36,564 nt of DNA from Lactiplantibacillus garii (GTDB lineage: Bacteria > Bacillota > Bacilli > Lactobacillales > Lactobacillaceae). Every line of letters starts with the position of its first letter. Positions within the stretch are counted from its first letter, which is position 1. The stretch is taken from NCBI RefSeq assembly GCF_003885105.1, contig NZ_QWZQ01000031.1, positions 1 to 36,564 on the forward strand. Direction: 5' to 3'. Below, piece by piece: positions 1-9,641 of the stretch. The translations under genes were made by a program, and so were the position numbers. The notes under the pieces are model-generated. The model had not been told where the DNA came from and searched no databases. It saw nothing but the letters and a program-made list of their open reading frames with translations.

Positions 1-86
1 TAACTCCACTATTTATACAAACTTATTCCACCATGATAAAAACTAACTAATCCCACCCCACTGCCACGATTTTTCGTTTAATTAAA

Positions 87-110
87 TTATGTCTATTATC
101 ATAAACATAA
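87..110. repeat. imperfect 24-bp palindrome, possible operator
   Basis: The arms TTATGT and ACATAA are perfect, and 10 of the 12 positions of each half-site are symmetric. Dyads of this size and AT content are typical of repressor binding sites. No adjacent gene is visible to assign it to; the controlled gene, if any, would start left of position 1. Confidence 0.3.
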
Positions 111-268
111 CATCATAGCGATAATTAGTTTTGTTTCTTACTTATAGAATAAGCACGGCGCCCAGCTTGAAAACTACCGCCACTAAAATGTAATCGCAGG
201 ACGCGCGACTAATCACCTCTAACGCAAAATATAATTCCAGCATTGTACATAAAAATAAACAAATTTTT

Positions 269-310
269 GCAATCCGGCTTAAGACCACAACGTGCTTAGC
301 TTAGGATTGC
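269..310. repeat. bulged stem-loop in the 3' flank of rpoD
   Basis: GCAATCC (269-275) pairs with GGATTGC (304-310). The stem continues inward through GCT and AAG paired to CTT and AGC, with bulges, and closes an 11-nt loop. No T-tract follows on either strand, so it is not a typical intrinsic terminator. Role unknown. Confidence 0.3.
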
Positions 311-473
311 TACTTGGATTTATTTAATCTGCTAGTTAGCACGGCACCTAAAACGAAACAGCAGCGTAATGATTTCTTGTACAAATAATCCCCGTCGTTA
401 AGCCAATTTTAGCGTATACTTACGTCCGCATTTTACCTAGTTGTTCTGTCACAGATTTTTTTTGTGCGCCCAT

Positions 474-507
474 AAAAAAAACGGCGCACCGTTTACCGGT
501 ACACCGT
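474..507 (-). terminator. intrinsic terminator of the dnaG-rpoD operon
   Basis: Read on the minus strand, ACGGTGTACC (507-498) pairs with GGTGCGCCGT (490-481). The 10-bp stem includes two G-T wobbles and is followed directly by a run of T (A at 474-480 on the plus strand). It starts 11 nt after the rpoD stop codon, so it ends the operon. Confidence 0.88.
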
Positions 508-517
508 AAAGTTCAAA

Positions 518-1624
518 CTATTCTAAGAAATCTTTTAATTGTTTACTACGGGATGGGTGGCGCAACTTCCGCAACGCCTTGGCTTCGATTTGACGAATCC
601 GTTCACGGGTGACACCGAAGACCTTTCCGACTTCTTCCAAAGTCCGGGTCCGGCCATCATCCAAGCCAAACCGCAACCGCAAGACGTTTTCTTCCCGGTC
701 AGTTAAGGTATCAAGTACCCCTTCCAACTGTTCTTTAAGCAGTTCGTACGCGGCCGCGTCGGCTGGTGAAGTGGCGTCCTGATCTTCAATGAAGTCGCCT
801 AAGTGTGAGTCGTCCTCTTCACCAATTGGGGTTTCGAGTGACACGGGTTCTTGCGCGATCTTCAAGATCTCACGAACCTTTTCGGTCGGCATATCCATTT
901 CAGCCCCAATTTCTTCGGGAGTAGGTTCACGCCCGAGGTCTTGGAGTAATTGCCGCTGAATCCGAATCAACTTATTGATGGTTTCAACCATGTGGACTGG
1001 GATCCGAATCGTCCGGGCCTGGTCCGCGATTGCCCGCGTAATCGCTTGACGAATCCACCAAGTAGCGTACGTTGAAAACTTGAACCCCTTGCGATAGTCA
1101 AACTTTTCAACGGCCTTCATCAGCCCCATGTTACCTTCCTGAATCAAATCCAGGAATTGCATCCCGCGACCAACGTAACGTTTAGCGATTGAAACGACCA
1201 ACCGTAAGTTAGCTTCAGCTAATTCCTGCTTGGCACTTTCGTCACCCTGTTCGATCCGTAACGCCAACGCAACTTCTTCGTCGGCGGTCAATAGATCGAC
1301 CCGGCCAATTTCTTTCAAGTACATCCGCACGGGGTCGTTGATCTTGATCCCCGAGGCGGAACCAGCGTCACTTAGTTCCTTTTTGCTGACCTTTTTAACA
1401 CTCTTGACGGCCCGCATATCGGGATCGCCCTTTTCGTCTACGACACTGATTCCAGCGTCTTCAACTTTTTGTAGTAACTTATCAATGCCACTAGCATCTA
1501 GTTTGTAAGGCGCCGCAATCTTGTCTGATAGTTCGTCGTACTTGATACTACCAGTCTTCTTATAATCCTTGATTAATGCTTTAACGGCTTTATCGTAAGC
1601 CGTCGTTGCTTTTGCTTTTGCCAT
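518..1624 (-). CDS. rpoD: RNA polymerase primary sigma factor RpoD (sigma A)
   Basis: Directs RNA polymerase to housekeeping promoters. The 368-residue protein is the usual length for lactobacilli and shorter than proteobacterial sigma 70 because the non-conserved region between 1.1 and 1.2 is minimal. Region 1.2 ([12 protein letters not shown]), region 2 ([20 protein letters not shown], then the [15 protein letters not shown] part of 2.3/2.4), region 3 and the C-terminal region 4.2 helix-turn-helix ([20 protein letters not shown]) are all present in order. The ATG is preceded by AGGAGG. It lies 11 bp downstream of dnaG, forming the classic macromolecular synthesis operon, here without rpsU in front (rpsU sits farther right at 11308). 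Nothing unusual. Confidence 0.98.
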   Translation of the reverse strand: MAKAKATTAYDKAVKALIKDYKKTGSIKYDELSDKIAAPYKLDASGIDKLLQKVEDAGISVVDEKGDPDMRAVKSVKKVSKKELSDAGSASGIKINDPVRMYLKEIGRVDLLTADEEVALALRIEQGDESAKQELAEANLRLVVSIAKRYVGRGMQFLDLIQEGNMGLMKAVEKFDYRKGFKFSTYATWWIRQAITRAIADQARTIRIPVHMVETINKLIRIQRQLLQDLGREPTPEEIGAEMDMPTEKVREILKIAQEPVSLETPIGEEDDSHLGDFIEDQDATSPADAAAYELLKEQLEGVLDTLTDREENVLRLRFGLDDGRTRTLEEVGKVFGVTRERIRQIEAKALRKLRHPSRSKQLKDFLE

Positions 1625-1635
1625 GTAGTAGCCTC

Positions 1636-3507
1636 CTATAAGTTGTCAGCTTGTTGCACTTGCTGTTGTTTGCGATATAACTCAATTAATGCCAAGGTCA
1701 ATTGTTGAACCAGATCGTGGTTCCCAATCTGCTTAGCCGCCGTTAATTCGGCTTTTTTACCGTTAATTTGTTCCACCAGCGGTTGCTGGTTCATGATCAC
1801 GTTGACCAGGTCCGCAACCTCTTCTTTTGACGACTGACTGGCAACGTCCATAAATTCTAAGCTGGTCAGCACCGGTTGCAAACTAGTATCGGCCATGAAG
1901 TCGGTAAAGTTTGCGAGGTCGAACTGATTATGGGTCTTAAAGTACGCTTCCGCGTATACTAAGATCTGCTGATACGGATCGTGAACGAAGTGAAACCCCG
2001 CAATGGCCATCACCCGTAACCAGACGTCGTGGTCGTGTAGCAACCGGAATAGTAAGAGCCGTTCCGCTTTTTCGACCCGACTTAGCGGGCCGCGATTACC
2101 AGTCTCCCCCGTCACCGTAGCGGGTGGCGGCGTCAAGGGTGCCGGTGCGGGTGGTGGGGCTTGGCGCGTGGCGGTGTGGTGCACCGACCGTTGGCCAATC
2201 ATTGACCGCAACTGTTGCTTTAAGTCGTCCTTATCTAACCCAAATTCTTGCACTAACTGGTTTAAATAAAGGTCCTGTTCAACACTCGAAGATAACTTGA
2301 CCAGTTGATTCAGCACAGCGCTTAAATACGTCAGCTGGTCCTGAGTGTTTTGCAAGTTTAAATCGTGCCGCAGATAGGTCATTTCAAACGCGGTTGGTGT
2401 TTGCTTACCGTCCTCAAAAACCTGCACAAATTTTTCTTGACCGGCGTGCCGCAAGTACTCGTCCGGGTCCATCCCGTCGGGCATTTGAATCACACCAAGC
2501 TTTAAGCGGCTGTTATCGCCGAGAAGCTTGAGCGCCCGATCCGTCGCTTTTTGTCCGGGCAAGTCGCTATCATAACAGATGTAAAGCTGGTCGGTCACCC
2601 GTTCCAGCATGTAGATCTGTTCGTTGGTCAGACTGGTCCCCATGGAGGCCACCCCGTTTGGTAATCCGGCCCGGTAAGCAGCAATCACGTCCATAAACCC
2701 TTCAAATAACACGACCGCTTTACGCTGGCGAATCGCGCCACGGGCCAGATCAAAGTTAAACAACACGTTGCGCTTATTGAATAGCTTCGTTTCGGGACTG
2801 TTAAGGTATTTAGGCTCGTCCGGGGATTTCGTTAAAATCCGCCCGGAAAAGGCGATCACCCGACCACTCGCATCCTTAATTGGAAACAGCACCCGGTCCA
2901 CGAACCGGTCCCGCAACTCCCCGGCCTGGTTTTCAATGAACAGACCCGATTGGCGCAACAACTGATAATCGGTTCCGTGTTCTTTGAAAAAATCGAGCAG
3001 TAACTGGTTTTTAGGCGCATAGCCAATGCCAAAGGTGGCAATGGTATCATCGTCTAACCCCCGCTCGCGTAAATAAGCTAACGCCGGCTCACCTAACTCG
3101 GTGTTGACCAAAATGTGTTGATACATCTTGGCACTGTCCGCGTATAGTTTTAACAGGTCGGCCTGTTGCTGATCCTTGGGCGTGCTCGGTTGTGCTTGCG
3201 CCGTATAGTTAGTCGGCAGGTCCACGTGACCAAATTCCGCAACTTTAACAACGGCTTCGGGAAAGGATAAGTTCTCCAGGTCCATGATGAACGAGAAAAC
3301 GTTCCCCCCGCGACCGCAACTAAAACAGTGAAAAATTTGTTTTTGTTCATTTACCGAAAAAGACGGCGTCCGCTCTTCGTGAAACGGGCACAGGCCAAAT
3401 AAGTTCTTACCGGCCTTTTTTAACTGGACGTACTGTCCGATGAAGTCCGCAATGTTGACCGCGGAACGGACCTGATCAACCTTCTCTTCAGGAATTCGAT
3501 TGGCCAC
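1636..3507 (-). CDS. dnaG: DNA primase DnaG
   Basis: Makes the RNA primers for lagging-strand synthesis and works with the replicative helicase. The N-terminal CHC2 zinc finger is visible (CPFHEE near residue 41, then HCFSCGRGG near residue 61). The TOPRIM core carries its acidic residues in [13 protein letters not shown] and [11 protein letters not shown]. The C-terminal third contains a Pro/Ala-rich linker (around residue 455-470) leading to the helicase-interaction domain. Length (623) fits the family. The start is GTG, preceded by a GGGGTGG ribosome binding site; a nearby ATG is out of frame. A sigma-A promoter is found about 110 bp upstream, so dnaG-rpoD is transcribed separately from glyQS. 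Confidence 0.97.
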   Translation of the reverse strand: MANRIPEEKVDQVRSAVNIADFIGQYVQLKKAGKNLFGLCPFHEERTPSFSVNEQKQIFHCFSCGRGGNVFSFIMDLENLSFPEAVVKVAEFGHVDLPTNYTAQAQPSTPKDQQQADLLKLYADSAKMYQHILVNTELGEPALAYLRERGLDDDTIATFGIGYAPKNQLLLDFFKEHGTDYQLLRQSGLFIENQAGELRDRFVDRVLFPIKDASGRVIAFSGRILTKSPDEPKYLNSPETKLFNKRNVLFNFDLARGAIRQRKAVVLFEGFMDVIAAYRAGLPNGVASMGTSLTNEQIYMLERVTDQLYICYDSDLPGQKATDRALKLLGDNSRLKLGVIQMPDGMDPDEYLRHAGQEKFVQVFEDGKQTPTAFEMTYLRHDLNLQNTQDQLTYLSAVLNQLVKLSSSVEQDLYLNQLVQEFGLDKDDLKQQLRSMIGQRSVHHTATRQAPPPAPAPLTPPPATVTGETGNRGPLSRVEKAERLLLFRLLHDHDVWLRVMAIAGFHFVHDPYQQILVYAEAYFKTHNQFDLANFTDFMADTSLQPVLTSLEFMDVASQSSKEEVADLVNVIMNQQPLVEQINGKKAELTAAKQIGNHDLVQQLTLALIELYRKQQQVQQADNL

Positions 3508-3615
3508 TTTGCCACCCCATTTCTTACGCTACGACAAAACAACCAAACGGTTCACAACAATCAAAAGCCGCACCACTGAATCGGGATGCGACTATTAACG
3601 TGCGAACTTTTACAG

Positions 3616-3644
3616 AATATATATTATCACAAGCTTGACAGCAA
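3616..3644 (-). promoter_or_regulatory. predicted sigma-A promoter of dnaG-rpoD
   Basis: On the minus strand TTGCTG (3644-3639), a 17-bp spacer and TATATT (3621-3616) precede dnaG. The resulting 5' leader would be about 100 nt. The site lies downstream of the glyS terminator, consistent with an independent unit. Confidence 0.6.
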
Positions 3645-3695
3645 TGCAATAATAAGTCACACTTATTAGACGATTTTATAAGTTTTGTCTAACAT

Positions 3696-3739
3696 AAAAA
3701 AGGAAGTCCGCGCAGTGGTTGGCCACTACCAGACTTCCT
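3696..3739 (-). terminator. intrinsic terminator of glyQS
   Basis: On the minus strand AGGAAGTC and GACTTCCT form the outer stem, and GTGG/CCAC forms an inner stem around a CCAA loop. A T6 run follows. It begins about 20 nt after the glyS stop codon. Confidence 0.9.
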
Positions 3740-3760
3740 CACATTATACGCGCTTAACCG

Positions 3761-5845
3761 CTATTTAACGATTAATTGGTTTAAGTCACCCATGACGTTG
3801 ACCATTTGCGCAATAATCAGTAATTGCTTAATGTGGTTGTTACGGACCTTTTCATCCTTACTCATAACCATCGTTTGTTCAAAGTAGTCGACGATCAGCG
3901 GCCGTAAACCAGCCAGTGCCTTAAAACGTGCTTCCATCGGCATATCCGGCGTGATCTGCTTTTGTAATTCAACAACGGCGTCGTACAAGTGCTGTTCAGC
4001 GTCATTTTCAAACAGTGCCGGATCCACCGTCAAGTCCCCCACGCTCAAATCGGCCTTAGCCGTGATCCGGAGTAAACGGGTAAAGGCTTCAATGGTATCC
4101 TTGAACTTAGGATCATCCTGATGAGCATTCAAAACGTCGGCCGCTTTGAACATCTCCCGAATATCCTGCCGACTCCCTTTAACCACCGTGTCAACAATGT
4201 CGTAACGCAGCTTTTGGTTACTGAACCATTGCTTGACCCGGTCCGTTAAGAAGGCCGCGACCGGCGTGGTTTGTTTAGCAAAGTCTAAGCTGTACGTCGC
4301 GTCGTGGGCTTCCAATTCCTTTTGAATCTCGGCTTCGAACTTCCGAATTGGAAAGTCCCAACCTTGGTCACGCACGATCCGCACGATCCCGAACGCTTGT
4401 CGCCGTAAAGCAAACGGATCGTTAGACCCACTCGGCGTCAAGCCCACGGCAAAGAAACTGCTGATGGAATCGATTTTATCGGCAACTGCCAGCACGGCAC
4501 CAACCTTAGATTTTGGTAAATCACCGTCGGCACTAACTGGTAAATAGTGTTCGCGGATGGCTTGGCCCACCGCCGGATCTTCACCCTTCAAAACGGCGTA
4601 CTTTTCACCCATGACCCCTTGAAGTTCTGGGAATTCACCGACCATCCCGGTCACTAAGTCAAACTTGTAAATTTGGGCAGCCCGGTGTAACTGGTTCTTT
4701 TCAGTTTCTGATAAGCCAAACTGGTTTGCCAGGAAGCCGCTAATGTACATGACCCGCTGCATCTTTTCGTACATCGTCCCGATCTTATCGTGGAAACTAA
4801 CCTTTTTAAGCCGTTCCACGTATTCCTGGATCGAGTGCTGCTGATCTTCGTGGTAGAAGAAAGCGGCGTCTTCCAAACGGGCCGTTAGAACCTTTTGATT
4901 CCCGCGCGCCACGTTTTCGAGGTGCTCCGTGTTCCCGTTACGCACCGAAACGAAGTGTGGTAACAAGTTGTCCTGGTCATCAGTCACGTAAAAGAACCGT
5001 TGGTGATCCCGCATGGACGTGATCAAGACTTCGTCCGGAATCGTCAAGTACTTAGTATCAAAATCTCCCGCAAAGGCGGTCGGGTATTCAACTAAGTTGT
5101 TAACTTCTTCCAATAGATCCTCGTTAACCTTGATCTGCCATTTTCGTTGTTCGGCCAAAGCCGCGATTTGTTTACGAATGGTGGCTTTACGTTTGTCAGC
5201 GTTGGCGACGACAAAGACACTTGCCAAGTCGGCTTCGTAATCGGTCGCCGTTTTAATTTCAACGTCGTGGCCCAAGAAGCGGTGGCCCCGACTTGTCCGA
5301 CCAGCGTTAACGTCTAAGATCTGGATCGGCACGATTTCGTTGTCCAGTAACGAAACTAACCAGCGAATTGGCCGGATATATTTAAAGCTGTACGTTGACC
5401 ACTTCATCATCGTCGGAAAGTTCATCTTCGTAATAACGTCCTTGATTCCGGCCGTCAAAACTTCTTGCGCGGTTTTGCCCGCGGTAAAAGTTTGCACGAA
5501 AACGTACGGGGTCCCCTTAACGTCTTTAAAAACGATGTCGTCCGTCGACGCACCCTGGCCCTTAGAAAAGCCAATTGCGGCTTTTGTCCAGTTACCATCC
5601 GCATCCTGGGCGATTTTCTTAGCCGGTCCGCGGACTTCCTTTTTAACGTCAGCCTGCTTGTCATCAAGCCCACTGACTTCAACGGTCAACCGCCGCGGCG
5701 TTGAGAACGTTTTAATGGTCTCAAAGCCCAGGCGTTCATCCTTTAAGAACTTCGTCATGCGTTCCTTCAGTTGTAACACACTCGGTGTAACGACGTGTGC
5801 CGGCATTTCTTCCAAACCGATTTCAAGCAAATAAGTTTTAGCCAT
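3761..5845 (-). CDS. glyS: glycyl-tRNA synthetase beta subunit GlyS
   Basis: Beta subunit of the bacterial alpha2beta2 glycyl-tRNA synthetase; it contributes tRNA recognition while GlyQ carries the aminoacylation site. The 694-residue length and N-terminus [15 protein letters not shown] are typical. The central HD-like motif region and the C-terminal DALR-type anticodon-binding region are in the expected order. Its ATG overlaps the glyQ stop by one base (TAATG), indicating translational coupling and balanced subunit synthesis. Expression is expected to follow the glycine T-box in front of glyQ. Confidence 0.98.
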   Translation of the reverse strand: MAKTYLLEIGLEEMPAHVVTPSVLQLKERMTKFLKDERLGFETIKTFSTPRRLTVEVSGLDDKQADVKKEVRGPAKKIAQDADGNWTKAAIGFSKGQGASTDDIVFKDVKGTPYVFVQTFTAGKTAQEVLTAGIKDVITKMNFPTMMKWSTYSFKYIRPIRWLVSLLDNEIVPIQILDVNAGRTSRGHRFLGHDVEIKTATDYEADLASVFVVANADKRKATIRKQIAALAEQRKWQIKVNEDLLEEVNNLVEYPTAFAGDFDTKYLTIPDEVLITSMRDHQRFFYVTDDQDNLLPHFVSVRNGNTEHLENVARGNQKVLTARLEDAAFFYHEDQQHSIQEYVERLKKVSFHDKIGTMYEKMQRVMYISGFLANQFGLSETEKNQLHRAAQIYKFDLVTGMVGEFPELQGVMGEKYAVLKGEDPAVGQAIREHYLPVSADGDLPKSKVGAVLAVADKIDSISSFFAVGLTPSGSNDPFALRRQAFGIVRIVRDQGWDFPIRKFEAEIQKELEAHDATYSLDFAKQTTPVAAFLTDRVKQWFSNQKLRYDIVDTVVKGSRQDIREMFKAADVLNAHQDDPKFKDTIEAFTRLLRITAKADLSVGDLTVDPALFENDAEQHLYDAVVELQKQITPDMPMEARFKALAGLRPLIVDYFEQTMVMSKDEKVRNNHIKQLLIIAQMVNVMGDLNQLIVK

Positions 5846-6744
5846 TATTTCGTTTCCTCCTGTGCGTGTTTTAAGAGTGGGAAGCCCCGTTTTTCGCGTT
5901 GTGCCACGAATTCTTTGGCAATCGACTTCGCCATGTTACGGATACGGTCTAGGTAACCGGCCCGTTCCGTAACGGAAACCATGCCACGGGCGTCCATTAA
6001 GTTGAACGTGTGACTACACTTTAAGCAGTAGTCGTAGGCCGGGTGGACCAAACCATTCTTAATTTGTTTTTTAGCTTCTTTTTCGTATTCGTCAAATAAC
6101 ATTAACAGCAGGTCTTCATTGCTGTCTTCAAAGGCGTACTTGGAGTTTTCGAATTCTGGTTCCAAGAAGATGTCCCCGTACTTGACGCCGTCGCCCCATT
6201 CGAGGTCAAACACGGAATTAACGTCTTGAATGTACGACGACAACCGTTCCAACCCATAGGTGATTTCGGAGGTGACCGGGTCAACTTCGAGTCCGCCGAC
6301 TTGTTGGAAATAAGTGAACTGGCTGATTTCCATCCCGTCCAACCAAACTTCCCAACCAACACCGGCACAACCCATGGACGGGTTCTCCCAGTTATCCTCC
6401 ACAAACCGAATGTCGTGTTCCAATGGGTCAATGCCCAACTTTTCAAGACTTTGCAAGTATAAGTCTTGGATATTTTCGGGTGACGGCTTCATCACTACTT
6501 GGAATTGGTGGTGTTGGTATAACCGGTTCGGGTTTTCACCGTAACGCCCGTCGGCTGGCCGCCGTGACGGTTCAACGTAGGCCGCGTTCCACGGTTCCGG
6601 ACCAATTGCCCGCAAGAAGGTGTACGGGCTCATCGTCCCGGCCCCCTTCTCAGTATCGTAAGACTGCATTAACATGCAACCCTGGTCCGACCAAAACTTC
6701 TGCAAGGTCAAAATAATCTCTTGCACTGATAATTTTTTGCTCAT
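5845..6744 (-). CDS. glyQ: glycyl-tRNA synthetase alpha subunit GlyQ
   Basis: Catalytic alpha subunit of glycyl-tRNA synthetase, charging tRNA-Gly with glycine. The protein has 299 residues, the normal size. Family signatures visible include [17 protein letters not shown] near the N-terminus, [19 protein letters not shown] and [19 protein letters not shown]. The ATG is preceded by GGGAGGAAAACC. It is the first gene of the glyQS unit, behind a T-box leader and its own promoter. Confidence 0.98.
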   Translation of the reverse strand: MSKKLSVQEIILTLQKFWSDQGCMLMQSYDTEKGAGTMSPYTFLRAIGPEPWNAAYVEPSRRPADGRYGENPNRLYQHHQFQVVMKPSPENIQDLYLQSLEKLGIDPLEHDIRFVEDNWENPSMGCAGVGWEVWLDGMEISQFTYFQQVGGLEVDPVTSEITYGLERLSSYIQDVNSVFDLEWGDGVKYGDIFLEPEFENSKYAFEDSNEDLLLMLFDEYEKEAKKQIKNGLVHPAYDYCLKCSHTFNLMDARGMVSVTERAGYLDRIRNMAKSIAKEFVAQREKRGFPLLKHAQEETK

Positions 6745-6785
6745 GGTTTTCCTCCCAAAATTAGTGACTGAACGGCTAAAACCAC

Positions 6786-6998
6786 AAAAAAAGTCCCCTG
6801 CCGTTTGCTAAAAACGACATAGGGACGATTGATTTCGCGGTTCCACCCTACTTCTGAGTAACCTCAGCAGCTTGATTAATGTTTATAAAGCTCCGAGAGC
6901 GCCAATCAACGCGTCTGACTGATCGCTTCGCACCACCGCGACCTCACTGGGAATCAAACCACGTTCACTTTCTCTCATCAACGCTTAACTATTCAGTT
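6786..6998 (-). promoter_or_regulatory. glycine T-box leader of glyQS
   Basis: The T-box core AGGGTGGAACCGCG is at 6849-6836 on the minus strand. Stem III (CTGAG-GTTA-CTCAG) precedes it. The Stem I elements GAGAGAAAGTGAACG and GGTGGTGCGAAGC are present, and the specifier loop reads GATT-GGC-GCTCTC, giving a Gly GGC specifier at 6903-6901. The UGGA of the antiterminator bulge matches the U discriminator base of tRNA-Gly. A terminator hairpin (6826-6793) followed by T7 (6792-6786) competes with the antiterminator. Uncharged tRNA-Gly should therefore allow read-through into glyQS. Confidence 0.93.
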
Positions 6999-7005
6999 CT
7001 TCATC

Positions 7006-7034
7006 ATCATAGCCGATGAACCGGCGTTTGTCAA
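7006..7034 (-). promoter_or_regulatory. sigma-A promoter of glyQS, overlapping the recO stop
   Basis: On the minus strand TTGACA (7034-7029), a 17-bp spacer and TATGAT (7011-7006) form a near-consensus promoter just ahead of the T-box. The -35 box shares bases with the TGA stop codon of recO, so the promoter is fused to the end of the upstream gene. Confidence 0.85.
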
Positions 7035-7813
7035 TCTTCACCACGCGGCTTTAACGGCTGATACCAGCTGCCCATTTGATCAATAAAGCGTTTAGACTTC
7101 AACCGTAACCCGACCGAATTATTATAAATCTCATCCAGAATGCGCCGCAACTGGGCAGCGGTGTTTGGTTTAACCTTAATTGAATGGACCTTGGACAAGT
7201 CGAGCACCGAAAACTTTCGCAAATAGAAGATGGCGGCCTGCGCCGCGTGCAGTCGGTGCGGGTCTAAGTGCCAGTGTTGCTGACACAACAGCCCGCCGTA
7301 ACTTTCTGAGTAATCAAACGGTAAGTCGGTCCGCCCACAAACGGTACACCAACGTAATTCCGGGGCCACCCCGAACGCCCCCAGCATTTGAATTTCCACC
7401 ACGTTTGCCACTAGGGCCGGGGCCACGTTCTGATCAATTAGCCGTAGTGCACTGGTTAATTGCTGGTACCAGCGGCCCACCGGTTGATTATCCGGGTAGG
7501 CCACGTCTAGTAGATTCATGACGTAGGTCGCGTAGGCGTTTAAGGCAATGTCCTGACTAATGTGTTCAAAATACTGGACCGATTTGACGCTGTTAATGTA
7601 GGACAGGCCGTCCCGCAAGTCACCAACGTATTCACCCATCGTAAACGGCAGCAGTTCGGCCGCCATCTTAAACCCGCGTCGGCGGGCCCCCCGGATGAAA
7701 AACATCTTCTTCCCGTATTCCGCGGTCAAAAACTTGATCAGCATATCCCGTTCCCGGTAATCCCGTCGAAACAGCAGGATGCCGTTAAAGTTGGTAATCA
7801 TTTGCTGCGCCAC
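7031..7813 (-). CDS. recO: DNA repair protein RecO
   Basis: Mediator of RecFOR recombinational repair: binds single-stranded DNA and helps load RecA. The 260-residue protein has the N-terminal OB-fold region (NFNGILLFRRDYRERDMLIK), the helical middle and the four-cysteine zinc motif (CTVCGRTD, and a C with CQQHWH further on). The start is GTG with AGGTGAG upstream; an ATG four codons later is an alternative. It follows era by 18 bp and belongs to the phoH-ybeY-dgkA-era-recO run. Confidence 0.94.
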   Translation of the reverse strand: MAQQMITNFNGILLFRRDYRERDMLIKFLTAEYGKKMFFIRGARRRGFKMAAELLPFTMGEYVGDLRDGLSYINSVKSVQYFEHISQDIALNAYATYVMNLLDVAYPDNQPVGRWYQQLTSALRLIDQNVAPALVANVVEIQMLGAFGVAPELRWCTVCGRTDLPFDYSESYGGLLCQQHWHLDPHRLHAAQAAIFYLRKFSVLDLSKVHSIKVKPNTAAQLRRILDEIYNNSVGLRLKSKRFIDQMGSWYQPLKPRGED

Positions 7814-7831
7814 GTTCTCACCTACTACTTA

Positions 7832-8740
7832 TTAATAATCGTCGGAACGGTAACCATAACTGGCCAAGAGATCTTGCCGATCCTTCCAGTTTTCCTGGAC
7901 CTTGACCCAGAGTTCTAGGTAAACCTTGTCACCGAGCAAGTGCTCAATATCTTTACGGGCCATTGAACCAATCTTTTTCAGCATACTGCCGCCCTTACCG
8001 ATGATAATGCCCTTTTGGGACGGACGTTCAATAATGATGGTCGCCTGCACGTGAATTTTTTCTTCATCCTGACGTTTGATCGAGTCAATCACCACCGCGG
8101 TTGAATGCGGAACTTCTTGGCGGGTGAGTTCTAAGACCTTTTCGCGGATCAGTTCAGAAATGATAAACCGTTCCGGGTGATCCGTGATTTGATCAGACGG
8201 GTAGTATTGGGGCCCTTCTGGCAGCTGCGCCTTCAAGGTGGTCAAGAGTTCATCAACGTTGTTACCTTCCAAAGCGGAAATTGGGTAAACTTCCTTCCAT
8301 GGTAAGGCATCCTTGTATTGATCCATAATTTCTAATAAATGGTCGGGGTGAACCTGATCAATTTTATTAATGACTAAGTAAATCGGCTTCTTCACGTTTT
8401 TTAACCGGTCAATGATGAAATTGTCACCGGCCCCGCGGCGCTCGTCGGCGTTGATCATGAACAGGACCGCGTCAACTTCGCCCAACGTGGACAGTGCCGA
8501 TTTGACCATAAAGTCGCCTAACCGACTGTGTGGTTTGTGAATCCCGGGAGTGTCAATGAAAACCATCTGGGTATCACTCGTGGTGTAAATCCCCTGAATT
8601 CGGTTCCGGGTCGTTTGAGCCTTATCGGACATAATTGCCACTTTTTGACCCACGATTCGGTTTAATAACGTTGATTTACCGACGTTCGGACGACCAATAA
8701 TCGCCACAAAGCCGGAATGAAATGCAGTATTTTCTGCCAT
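7832..8740 (-). CDS. era: GTPase Era
   Basis: Essential GTPase that binds the 3' end of 16S rRNA and helps assemble the small ribosomal subunit. G motifs are clear: GRPNVGKST (P-loop), DTPG and NKID. The C-terminal KH domain carries IIIGKGG. I start it at the ATG at 8740 ([10 protein letters not shown]), which has an AGAAAGGAAAG ribosome binding site. The longer frame to 8809 would add 23 atypical residues and run into dgkA. Length is then 302 residues, the normal size. It sits between dgkA and recO, the conserved order in Firmicutes. Confidence 0.97.
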   Translation of the reverse strand: MAENTAFHSGFVAIIGRPNVGKSTLLNRIVGQKVAIMSDKAQTTRNRIQGIYTTSDTQMVFIDTPGIHKPHSRLGDFMVKSALSTLGEVDAVLFMINADERRGAGDNFIIDRLKNVKKPIYLVINKIDQVHPDHLLEIMDQYKDALPWKEVYPISALEGNNVDELLTTLKAQLPEGPQYYPSDQITDHPERFIISELIREKVLELTRQEVPHSTAVVIDSIKRQDEEKIHVQATIIIERPSQKGIIIGKGGSMLKKIGSMARKDIEHLLGDKVYLELWVKVQENWKDRQDLLASYGYRSDDY

Positions 8741-8753
8741 AAAACTTTCCTTT

Positions 8754-9173
8754 CTACAACCAGGCCATGAGTAACGGCCACAGTTTGGGAACAAATAAAA
8801 TGAGACCAACTAGCACGGCAAAGGCCGCCGCAAAAACGACGGCACCGGCCGCGATGTCTTTGACCTTTTTGGCGAGCGGGTGGTAATGCGGTCCGGTCAC
8901 GAGGTCACAAATGTTTTCCGCAATCGTATTATTGATTTCACACAGCATCACCATAAAAATTACCAAGCACAGCCAGAGCCACTGGTTCACCGTTAGATTG
9001 ACCCACCAGCCTAAGAGTAACGCCAGCACACCCAAAACTAAGTGCGTCCGCATGTTCCGTTCTTCAACGACGACCGTTTTCAGACCGTTCCAGGCGTGCA
9101 GCCACGACTGCCAAAACGAATGGTTTTTACCGACTTGGAGCCGGTCTGGTCTATTTTTTGAGGCCATAAGCAT
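8754..9173 (-). CDS. dgkA: diacylglycerol kinase family protein (undecaprenol kinase type)
   Basis: Small integral membrane kinase; Gram-positive members phosphorylate undecaprenol to recycle the lipid carrier for cell-wall synthesis. The protein has three hydrophobic segments (about residues 41-57, 59-75 and 108-135) and the active-site stretch [14 protein letters not shown]. This carries IA where the family consensus (NTAIE) has AI, but the key Glu, Asn and Asp are kept. The start overlaps the end of ybeY by 23 bp (or 17 bp if the second Met is used), suggesting coupled translation; no strong ribosome binding site is visible. The substrate assignment comes from family knowledge. Confidence 0.88.
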   Translation of the reverse strand: MLMASKNRPDRLQVGKNHSFWQSWLHAWNGLKTVVVEERNMRTHLVLGVLALLLGWWVNLTVNQWLWLCLVIFMVMLCEINNTIAENICDLVTGPHYHPLAKKVKDIAAGAVVFAAAFAVLVGLILFVPKLWPLLMAWL

Positions 9174-9630
9174 CTAAGATTTGGCGCTGCAGGCCAAACA
9201 TTTTCGTTTCATCCGCCGGAGTCAAGTGGTCATAACCATTTAAGTGCAGGAAACCGTGCACAACGAGGTACCCTAATTCCCGTGCCTGGGAGTGGTCCAA
9301 AAAGGCCGCTTGTTCAGCAACTTTGTCCACGGAAATCATGATATCGCCTAAGTTTAACGGTAATTCGGCCGCTAGCTCCGGGTCCATAATGATGGGGTCG
9401 TCGTCTTCGTCATCATTAATGGCAAAACTGATCACGTCGGTCGGCCGGTCGACCCCGCGGTACTCTTCATTGATCTTTTGAATCGCATCGTTGTTCATTA
9501 AGGTCACCGAAACTTCGGTGTCGTCCCTTAACTCAAGGGTTTGCCCCGCCAAATCAATTAAATCGCGCACTAGCTGTAATTGTTCGGGTTGCGCCCCGTT
9601 CACGGTTTGATCATATAATTCTAAATCCAT
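9151..9630 (-). CDS. ybeY: endoribonuclease YbeY
   Basis: Zinc-dependent RNase involved in 16S rRNA 3'-end maturation and ribosome quality control. The diagnostic metal-binding motif HGFLHLNGYDH is present near the C-terminus, and the 159-residue length is normal. GGAGG lies just before the ATG. It is 11 bp downstream of phoH and overlaps dgkA, as in other Firmicutes. A short acidic stretch (NDDEDDDP) in the middle is a local variation. Confidence 0.96.
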   Translation of the reverse strand: MDLELYDQTVNGAQPEQLQLVRDLIDLAGQTLELRDDTEVSVTLMNNDAIQKINEEYRGVDRPTDVISFAINDDEDDDPIIMDPELAAELPLNLGDIMISVDKVAEQAAFLDHSQARELGYLVVHGFLHLNGYDHLTPADETKMFGLQRQILDAYGLKK

Positions 9631-9641
9631 ATTTCCTCCGT

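Larger units (their letters stand above)
1..473. other. AT-rich intergenic region without a recognisable gene
   Basis: No reading frame here has a convincing start, ribosome binding site and length. The stretch is clearly more AT-rich than the genes next to it. It contains an imperfect 24-bp palindrome (87-110), a bulged stem-loop (269-310) and an 11-bp near-repeat, AGCACGGC(G/A)CC, at 152-162 and 338-348. The left edge may carry the promoter of a leftward gene outside the window, because the minus strand around 87-110 is rich in TATGAT-like hexamers. No function can be assigned. Confidence 0.5.

Noticed and set aside
464-489. GTGCGCC/GGCGCAC hairpin as a second terminator
   Set aside because: On the minus strand it is followed by A rather than T, and it competes with the better terminator stem at 481-507.
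5340-5834. 164-codon open frame on the plus strand
   Set aside because: It is antisense to glyS, with no ribosome binding site or recognisable protein; its length follows from the codon use of glyS.
8741-8809. 23-residue N-terminal extension of Era
   Set aside because: The extension overlaps dgkA, lacks homology, and the ATG at 8740 has its own ribosome binding site.
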